Below are positions 56,901-64,000 of a stretch of DNA of 64,000 bases, one piece after another. Every line of letters starts with the position of its first letter. The first letter of the stretch is position 1. The position numbers were made by a program, and so were the translations under genes. Where the stretch lies: the NCBI RefSeq assembly GCF_910592395.1, contig NC_088323.1, forward strand, positions 186,001 through 250,000, in the 5' to 3' direction. The DNA comes from Lineus longissimus (taxonomy: Eukaryota; Nemertea; Pilidiophora; Heteronemertea; Lineidae). Below the pieces are notes generated by a model. It ran no database searches. It was given only the letters and a program-made list of their open reading frames with translations, and was not told the origin of the DNA.

Positions 56901-58541
56901 CTTGTCTTTGGCTCTGTGAACCTTCTAGGAAGTGTTGAACTGGAAATATACTTCTGTGTGAATGTACACCTGACTGTTATTCCATTTTAAAGGATTAGAT
57001 TGACTGCACTTATTCCAATCCAATTATAATTCAATGTACTTCACAGTTCTAAATGTGTATTGTGTTTGTATTCTTGATCCAGGAGGGTGAATGGAGCAGA
57101 GAAGAATACGTCCTGCTTGGCAAAGCTGTTACCAAGTTTCCTCCAGGGACGGTGAAGCGCTGGGAAAAAATGGCAGAGCTTTTATGTCGGCCTGTCTCCG
57201 AGGTAAGTAGATGAGGGCTTCCAGACACACAGCAGGTAATACAGGAGTTTCTACTCTGGATTGTTCTCCTGCAGTGCCACATGGTGCCGAGGTATCACAT
57301 TTCAGGACAATCCAACTTTGGCTCAGACAAGAAACTGACTTAGGTGTGGTCTATCAATGCTGAAGTTGGGAGCAGTCCTATAACATCCTTATGTCCTTAC
57401 GACCCTTGGTGAACAATCAGTTGATGTCTGTTGTTATATAGTTTGTATGTTGTTATTTTCAGGTCATAGCCAAATCAAAAGTTCTTAAAAATACATATGG
57501 GACGACGATAGACCCTTCAATGCAAGGTGAGCTGAAACTGATTGAAAGTCTCAGAGTCTGAGGCATGTTGTCATTACAGCAGTTGACAAACATACCTCTT
57601 AAAGGGTTAAATGGACTTGTCTAGTTGTTCAAGCGTGAGCCTTTTTGTGTGAAAGACATCTTTTGTGGAAGTCTACTGAATAAGTTACGAATTCTGATGC
57701 TGCTGTCAGGCAGTCTGTGGCTGGTGCCTGTTACAGTCGCACCTTCTCTTGTTTGATCCTGACTTCGTTTATATTTTCTTCTTGATTCTAGGAACGACAG
57801 GCCATGAAGACTTTTCCAAATCCGTCCAGTCCTCGATATCAGATGGGCAAATATCAACAAGACTTGACCTAGATAACCAAAAAGACAAAAATACTCAAGA
57901 AGAGTCTCAAGTTCGACGTCGACAAAAACCCAAAAATCAAAAAGCGACAGATAGAACTTTAGCCGTTTCAAAATCAGAATCTCAAAGTTTTGATGCCAAA
58001 ATGAATGGTACTACTGATGTAGCTGGTGCTACAGGGGGTCACACTGTGGCCAACGATGAGAGGGGTGATGAGGTGAAAGTCTGGACACAGAACCAACAGA
58101 AAGCATTTGAGTGGGGCCTGGCACAGTATCCGAAGGGAACGCCTGATAGATGGGAGCAGATCGCCAAGGATATCACTGGGAAGACCAAGGTAAACATACT
58201 ACGTGTACTCAAGCATGGGTTCTCCACAATTACCACAACGCAATCACGTTGCCATAAGTTTCAATGCATGCTGTCAATTGATATAAAGTTGGCATTTTCC
58301 TTAAGTTCATCGATTGTTAAGTACGTAAGCTACTATCCCTTACAAGTGTTAGGTTTGTTACCTTACATGTCACCACCACTAGTTATGAAGAGAACGAATC
58401 CCTCGTTCTTAGTAACTTTGTTATCGTGTTGATGGAGTCCTGACTGACAGTTGTCTTTCCTTGCAGGATGATTGCATTGAAAGATTCAAGTTCTTGGCCG
58501 AGATGGTGAAGAAGAGAAAGCAAGCCCTGGCTACCAAATAA
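53988..58541 (+). CDS. DNAJC1: DNAJC1 (ERdj1/Mtj1), ER J-domain protein with SANT domains
   Basis: Ten exons: 53988-54170, 54486-54634, 55027-55198, 55670-55801, 56238-56406, 56702-56835, 57083-57202, 57463-57526, 57792-58189 and 58467-58541; 531 residues (human 554). Seen: signal peptide up to about residue 35, J domain at about 50-115 with HPDK ([20 protein letters not shown]), a membrane helix at about 138-157, a basic/acidic cytosolic part, SANT-1 at about 314-370 ([20 protein letters not shown]) and SANT-2 at about 468-525 ([20 protein letters not shown]). The family protein presents its J domain to BiP in the ER lumen and binds ribosomes and nuclear factors through the cytosolic side. 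A second ATG at 54006 lies in CAAGATGGCAGC, a near-perfect TISU start, and may be the real start. Introns four and five hold 26-bp and 25-bp minisatellites. Confidence 0.95.
54002..54013 (+). promoter_or_regulatory. TISU-like translation start element of DNAJC1
   Basis: CAAGATGGCAGC matches the TISU consensus (SAASATGGCGGC) at 11 of 12 positions around the second in-frame ATG. TISU elements act as both YY1-type promoter elements and start sites for very short 5' UTRs. Confidence 0.5.
55952..56160. repeat. 26-bp minisatellite, eight copies, in DNAJC1 intron 4
   Basis: Eight copies of CAGTGACCTACCGGCCGAGG plus TTGTAT, period 26, with C/T and G/T variants. Confidence 0.92.
56556..56682. repeat. 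25-bp minisatellite, five copies, in DNAJC1 intron 5
   Basis: Five copies of a 25-bp unit, CATAACCGAGGTGATAACTA plus TATGT. It ends about 20 bases before the acceptor of exon six (AG at 56700-56701). Confidence 0.92.
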
Positions 58542-60150
58542 TGAGATGTTTGCTATGCTATATTCCTGTGTACAGACACTAAGTGAGAGGTGATATCTCA
58601 CTTGAGAAACGTCTTCAGCTAAGTTTGGGATCATATTGCACAATGAGCATGTACACTACTTCTCCCTTGTTTACAAACAGATCACTGCATTAAAGGGGGA
58701 ATACAGGCAGGAGCTAGGGGGCCCAGGTGTGGTATCTGTTAGACTAATGTGCCCAGTTTAGGGGCTGGGAGTGCTCTGACATGCTGAGACAATAGGAGAA
58801 CCTACAAGGATGGAGAGTGCTGATGTATTGTGAGATACCAGAGACACCTGTTGGCCACCTCGAGTAACTTAACCATACCCACCTGGCTCCTGCCTATAGT
58901 CCCCCTTTAACAATTCAAACAAGCACTGGACCTTTGACATTCTGCATGTATTCAGTCACACCTTTTCAGTTCAGTTTCCTGTAACGAAGAATGATGTCAA
59001 CAAACCTTGATGATGTTGTCCTTTCTAGAACCATCACCCTGCATGTTAGTTTATCAAAGTTTTGAAGGCAGAATGTGGGGGGAGGACAGGGAAAGTCATC
59101 TGAGACCTGACCTGAGTTAAAGAGACGTCCTTGATGAAATGCTAATAGGCCAAACCTGTCTAAACTTGTGCTTGAATGTCTTGAATGTCCTCGTGTCTAT
59201 TTTTAAAGGACAGCTTGTTATATTTTAAGGCGATTTTTGTTTGTCAAATAGAAGTCATTTATGGGTTTGACTGGGGTCAGACGATAACCCGGTTTCTGAA
59301 GTGGAGCAGAAATGGTGTAGGGCCTACCCACTTCATGAAAGGTCATTGTTGAGTGTCCATCATTCATTGAGATATGTAGGTATTCACAAATCAATAGAAA
59401 GGTGTGAGAATCTGACTGTGCTTGTGCAGTGATCGTTGTGCCACTATTCATTACCATGTCAATTGTGATTTGATGGCATGAAAATATTGGTAATGTGAAA
59501 TGTAAAATGCAATATATAGTGTGATAAAACTACTGATGTGAATGTTTTGGCGAGATAGAGTGTTGGCTGTGACATCATTGGTGTTGATTGAGAATGTTAA
59601 AGTATGAAATAACTGTTGAGTGTTACTACAACCTTGTGTTTGTTTATTAATGATCTCCCGTCTACCTGCCTGGTGAAATGACAACGCTACCAGTGGATCA
59701 GCACTCCTCGGAGAGACAGGCTTGAGGAGGCACATTGTGCATGTAAGCTTGCCAGGATTCTCTATCGTGAGATAGAGTAGGAGACCAAAAGAAACCGATG
59801 CAACTCTAAATACCAATCTATTGATAGAGCTATTGGCTGCCACACTCGTCAGCATAGAGACAATGACCTAGCGGGCGGTAGCAAGCTGTGCAGTGGGTTG
59901 TCACTCCGTCTTCAATGCTGTGACATTCCTGCTGTCACAATCATAGTTGTGACACAACACATTCATGTCTTCTGCGTCTTTGTGGTGTCTCTTAGCCCAA
60001 GATGATTGTGACATTGTCTTAATGACAGTAGTGCTCATGTTGAGAAGTTGAAGACGTCTGGTTTCCCTTGACAAAATGCCCTCTGCCCCTATCGCGTGTT
60101 TACCAGACAAGAACCTAAGATCACTACATCAAAGACCAAAGACCTAGTCG
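58542..60150. other. DNAJC1 3' flank, no gene recognised
   Basis: Apart from the TTAA element below, no gene is supportable. The 134-codon minus-strand frame 59855-59451 has no family resemblance. Confidence 0.45.
58690..58911. mobile_element. 222-bp TTAA-flanked inverted-repeat element, best-preserved family copy
   Basis: The left end TTAAAGGGGGAATACAGGCA with GGAGCTAGG is the inverse of CCTGGCTCCTGCCTATAGTC with CCCCTTTAA at the right. About 30 bases pair at each end. No coding capacity is seen. Confidence 0.75.
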
Positions 60151-60512
60151 AACTAGAAAACAATATGTGCCACCTAGCGCCAATTTTACAATCTAAAACA
60201 TTAATTGCGCCACCAAGTGACAATTTATAAATTAAAAATAATAATATGCACCACAAAGCGGCAATATTAAAAACTAAAAAAATAAAATGCACCACCAAGC
60301 GGCATTTCAAAAACTAAAAAGCGCAACCAAGCGGCAATTTACGAACTAAAAATCGCCACCTAGCGCCAATTAAATATTTACATTCTAAAAAATTATTGCG
60401 CCACCAAGTGACAATATCAGAAACTAAAAAAATAAAATGACCACCAAGCGGCATTTCACAAACTAAAACGCGAAACCAAGCGGCAATTTCACAAACTAAA
60501 AATTGCCACCGA
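60150..60512. repeat. Degenerate 30-45-bp tandem array (CCACCAAGCGGCAATTT)
   Basis: About nine imperfect copies of GCCACCAAGCGGCAATTT followed by an A-rich ACAAACTAAAAA linker of variable length. The array continues at 61225-61275 on the other side of copy B of the 713-bp element. Confidence 0.85.
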
Positions 60513-61224
60513 AGGTCTCGTTAGGGAGTTTTTCCCAAATGTACGCGATGATGACGTGCCCCATTAACAGGACGTAACATCTATTTTAAAATGCGTTTCC
60601 AAAGTGAATGCATGAGGACAACCCATTTGTGTCGTATATCACTTGAAACGCCCGATTCCCCTGATTCTGCAGGATGTTAAATCGGGCATTTTATTTCTTT
60701 AAATAAATCATAAGCGTCGCATTTGCTCCTAGCTCTGTTCACCATCCCAAATGGCAATATTGCCAATTGGGCCGGACAATCACGAAAACCCCCAAATATT
60801 ATACATTTCTTCCTGAATAATTCTTACAGAGATCATTCTCCCATGAAAGACAGTTGCTTACGCTACACAAAAATCAAAAAAAATCGAGGGTCAACCATTG
60901 AACTTTTGAGATATGTTGAATTTTGCACAAATCAGCGAAAAACGCACCAACTGGCACTGGACGGCATTTCAACACGGGGCCGACGCACATCCCAAGTTCA
61001 GTGTACACATACGTCGGCAACAACAGTATAAATGCGTAGTTTCTTGTTAGTCGCCTATTGAGTAGCGCTCTAGGTTTCAGAAACTCCAGAAAAACATGTC
61101 TTTGCCAAAACAACTGCTGAATCAACACTGACATACTGTAAGGACCGAGAAATCAATGATTTTAGGAACTACGGTTAGGGCTTGGCCGCGCATGAATAAA
61201 AAAACACACTCCCTAATGAGACCT
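60513..61224 (+). mobile_element. 713-bp-family non-autonomous DNA element, complete copy B
   Basis: 712 bp, nearly identical to copy A in opposite orientation. The ends AGGTCTCGTTAGGG and CCTAATGAGACCT are inverse. It interrupts the CCACCAAGCGGC array, which gives clean outer borders. The open frame of 103 codons shared with copy A runs on the plus strand here, 60723-61031. No transposase motif is seen in it, so movement would need an enzyme from elsewhere. Confidence 0.88.
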
Positions 61225-63309
61225 AATGTCAATTTCAAAAACTAAAAAAAGTCGCCACCAAGCGGCAAATTGACATACTAAAGGAATTAACACAGGGCAG
61301 CACATCCACGTCAGAGCTAAAAGTAAACGGCGGACATCCACATTTTCGCTCAATGATTAAAATCTTATTATCTCTAAAATAGTACACTTAACTTCGTTAT
61401 TACGCTCTTATCTTTCAGTAAGAATTCTCAATGAGTTCGATTTGATGCGCGATATTTTGATAATGTCAGTTGTGTCATCAAAAAATTCCATGCGAGTCAA
61501 GACCTTTCCGTGTCTGTTTTCGTTGTCAGGATAAACAAATCAACAATTTTATTTTAAATACTTTCCCCACGTCATTGGCTGTGCTCGTCTGTGGCATTTG
61601 TAATTCATTGAAAACATTAATAACTCGATCGATTTGGAAAGTTGAGGGTGTTCGAATCCGGTACGGCAGGGTCATTGGCAAGCCTGTCTTCTCCACGGTG
61701 TCTCCTCCACGGTTGCGACCGTCCTCGGAGAGGATGTGACTTGAAGAATGACTGATACCGAGCTGGCGGTCTTTGGCTGCCTAATCAAGACCGACTGGGG
61801 TAAACTGCAAATAATCAGGAGAGATGCTATGTTGAGAAACTGTCTGAGACAGGCCTATTGGAAATGTTATGTCACCAAGTTGATGGTCTCCACGTGACAA
61901 ACAAGTATGCTCACACGGGAGAACCGTTATACTGTGAGGTACCGTGAGGTAGCAGAGGCACTAGGCTGTGGGTGACTTTAAATCTTGCTGCTCTCTATGG
62001 TCTCCCTGTTAGGGACAATCACCTGTCGGCTCCTATGTCGCCGGTTTTTCGCCATGGTCATTGACCCGATTTAGTTGGGACACACTGATTACTGTTTAAA
62101 TACTTTTTGAAATTCTGAGAAACTACTGCTGGGTATGAACAGAAATTGTCAAAAAGCGTCACATCTCCGCGTTTTGACTGGTTATAAAATCTCGTTGGTC
62201 AGATTTTCTCTGAAAAGGGCGAAGAATTCGCCCTAAAGTTGACATACTTGTTATATGGCCCAACACCTGAACCCGGCCCTGATAAAACGTTTTTCTCTTT
62301 AGTTTGTCAACATCCGCGTTATAACCAAATACATCTTGTTATCTCTAATGATGATTCTTTTCGAATTTATCTTGACATCTTGGAGGAGAAGGGATAAGTT
62401 GTGATGTGTTGCATGTTTTACGAGAAGAAGCACTTGACCACAACAGCCAATAGAATTACATCTGATAATTAATGTATTGCTTTATTTAACCGAATACCGA
62501 ACTTTACGATGATCATGTCCATCTAATCGTGATTATGGAAAATGATAAACAATTTTTAGCGAATAAAAACGAAATAAAAAGCTCTCCATGGACACATTGT
62601 GACTCTCAACTATTCGTAAAATAACTTCACTGTGACATTAAACTTTATCAGATTAACGACCCAGTTTATCTAAGCAGAGAATGCGATAATTGGGGACGGG
62701 CTTAAGTGTCTTAAGTCCGTGGACTTCTGTTTAAATAGAGCTATCACTGTTAGCCCACTGTCTACTCTGATTTTGGATTTGATCTGGACGGACCCACCCT
62801 ATAATCGCATGAGATTGCAGTGACTTCCTGGGACTAAAATACACCGTAATTGTCAAATTTTTTGGTAGATTCGACTGACTGTTTTTAGAATCGCCACATC
62901 CAATGGGAACCAAACCCTAGTCTTCCTGACTCGTGTACCCAGTAACATTGCACTGGACTGTAGATGACAACGAGGATAAAGGTTTCACCTTATTCAGCAG
63001 ATTAAGGTGATACCTTAATCCACGAGAATTTTGGTTTTGCCAAGTCTTGCAAGTCTCTGGGACCAGTAGCACTTGCGCCAAGAGAACCAGGGTTCGACTC
63101 GACAGGAAGCTAATAGTGTCATTGTCAATTTCATCAAATTCACAGCTCGCTTTTACGAAGTGACACTGACTGTTGCATTTTCAGTAATATACGTATTTCC
63201 ATCAGGACTGGTTCTCCCTGCAGTTTAATTTCAGTATAATTATTCATTGGATTCTAACAGGTGTGAGCCCAGTGGCAGAGAACGTACGGACAAGTCCGGA
63301 TACCCTAGA
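61225..63309. other. No gene recognised
   Basis: The first 50 bp continue the CCACCAAGCGGC array. After that the sequence is AT-rich, with scattered short open frames and no family resemblance. The 3' part is presumably the promoter of the secreted-protein gene that starts at 63310. Confidence 0.4.
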
Positions 63310-63371
63310 ATGAAGCCACGAATTGCCGTGGTCCTTCTTGTGGCTTTCTTAGCTACCACGTCGGCGAAAAG
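63310..63371 (+). CDS. First coding exon of a secreted or membrane protein (signal peptide only)
   Basis: ATG 63310 opens a short exon reading MKPRIAVVLLVAFLATTSAK before a consensus donor (AAAAG|GTAGGT, GT at 63372). The peptide has a basic start, a hydrophobic core and an Ala-x-Ala-like end (TTSAK), a textbook signal peptide. It ends in phase 2. No second exon was recognised in the remaining 630 bases, so the gene continues beyond the window and its function is unknown. Confidence 0.55.
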
Positions 63372-63850
63372 GTAGGTTATCCTAATGATGTTTATTTTCA
63401 GGTTGCTATAAAATTGGATGTAAACTTAGTGAGTTGTGTCAACAAAACTTTGAAGGTGTAACATTTCCGTGGATAGTTCTACATAAATTTGACTTCATTG
63501 ATGATGAGGCAAAAAATTAAATCGAGACAGTAACTTTCAGTCCTTACACTACAAAAGATTGAAACAAAAGACAAGGTCGTTGCGAAGGACTGATTTTGGG
63601 TTATGAAGCGACACAAGCACCCGCGTACAGCTGCAACTTTCATAGTCGTGATAGCTAGGTCCATGTTGGTTGTCCCTTTGTCTCATTCTGGTGCCTGATG
63701 GTTGTGACAAGTAAGGACACCGAGTCCGTCTCCGCCAGCCCTGTATCTTATTCCCATTCAGGGAGAATGGTGTGTTTTATCAACATCATGGATGTGATTT
63801 TATAACCCTGCTCAGATGGGGCTTTTATCAACGCATGAGCATTTATGTCC
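63372..63850. other. Probable intron of the signal-peptide gene
   Basis: No exon is seen. The minus-strand frame 63664-63479 is not supported. Confidence 0.35.
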
Positions 63851-64000
63851 TTAAAGAGACGATAGGGAGCCAATAAGGCGGGTCTCTCGACTATAGGGAG
63901 CCAATAAGGCGGGTCTCTCGACTATAGGGAGCCAATAGGGCGGGTCTCTCGACTATAGGGAGCCAATAGGGCGGGTCTCTCGACTATAGGGAGCCAATAA
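63851..64000. repeat. 31-bp tandem array running off the right edge
   Basis: The unit GACTATAGGGAGCCAATARG with GCGGGTCTCTC repeats every 31 bases, at least four and a half times. It starts at TTAAAGAGACGATAGGGAGC, which resembles the left end of the TTAA-flanked small elements (GTCGCCAATAGGGGTCTCT inside them). The array seems to be an internal tandem expansion of such an element. Confidence 0.85.

Overview
The window is nuclear DNA from an animal, most likely a marine invertebrate. Genes are split by canonical GT..AG introns, the gaps between genes are long and AT-leaning, and minisatellites, tRNA-derived SINE-like units and small inverted-repeat elements are abundant. The frequent AGGCCT and TACATGTA words fit several marine phyla (echinoderm, hemichordate, amphioxus, mollusc, annelid), so the phylum is left open. 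No bacterial operons, CRISPR arrays or viral genes were seen. Gene models were built by hand by matching splice sites, reading phase and remembered family sequences; no search was run.

Layout: (1) 1-5328, last four coding exons of a SNX13-type sorting nexin (+), with a 54-bp and a 29-bp minisatellite in its introns. (2) 5329-9702, no gene seen. (3) 9896-12423, TMEM180/MFSD13A-type transporter (+). (4) 13956-17470, complete seven-exon KLHL10 (-). (5) 17.74-21.79 kb, four tandem copies of a ~1.03-kb unit carrying a tRNA-like promoter, with a related copy at 30.16-31.19 kb. (6) 22-31 kb, repeat-rich: transposon fragment, inverted-repeat elements, minisatellites. (7) 32194-33672, intronless LRR-Ig membrane protein (-). 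(8) 35.8-36.5 kb, 68-bp minisatellite and a tRNA-Gln(TTG) gene (-). (9) 37018-38943, intronless gene of unknown function (+) with a 168-bp inverted-repeat element in its 3' flank. (10) 39671-43411, eight-exon ferroportin/SLC40A1 homologue (-) whose usual metal-site residues are all changed. (11) 46032-48611, RING/coiled-coil protein (-, 3' end unresolved), divergent from (12) 49341-51599, a TFPT-like protein with a C-terminal HMG box (+). (13) 53988-58541, ten-exon DNAJC1 (+), flanked by two inverted copies of a 713-bp element. (14) 63310-63371, a signal-peptide first exon of a gene that continues past the window. (15) A 31-bp tandem array runs off the right edge.

The genes are unrelated housekeeping and tissue-specific genes, not a functional cluster. 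I did not find a clear new multi-gene system. The best leads are the ferroportin with changed metal-site residues, the HMG-box TFPT linking animal and fungal INO80 subunits, the splice-donor minisatellite in SNX13, the unknown intronless gene, and several mutually nested non-autonomous element families.
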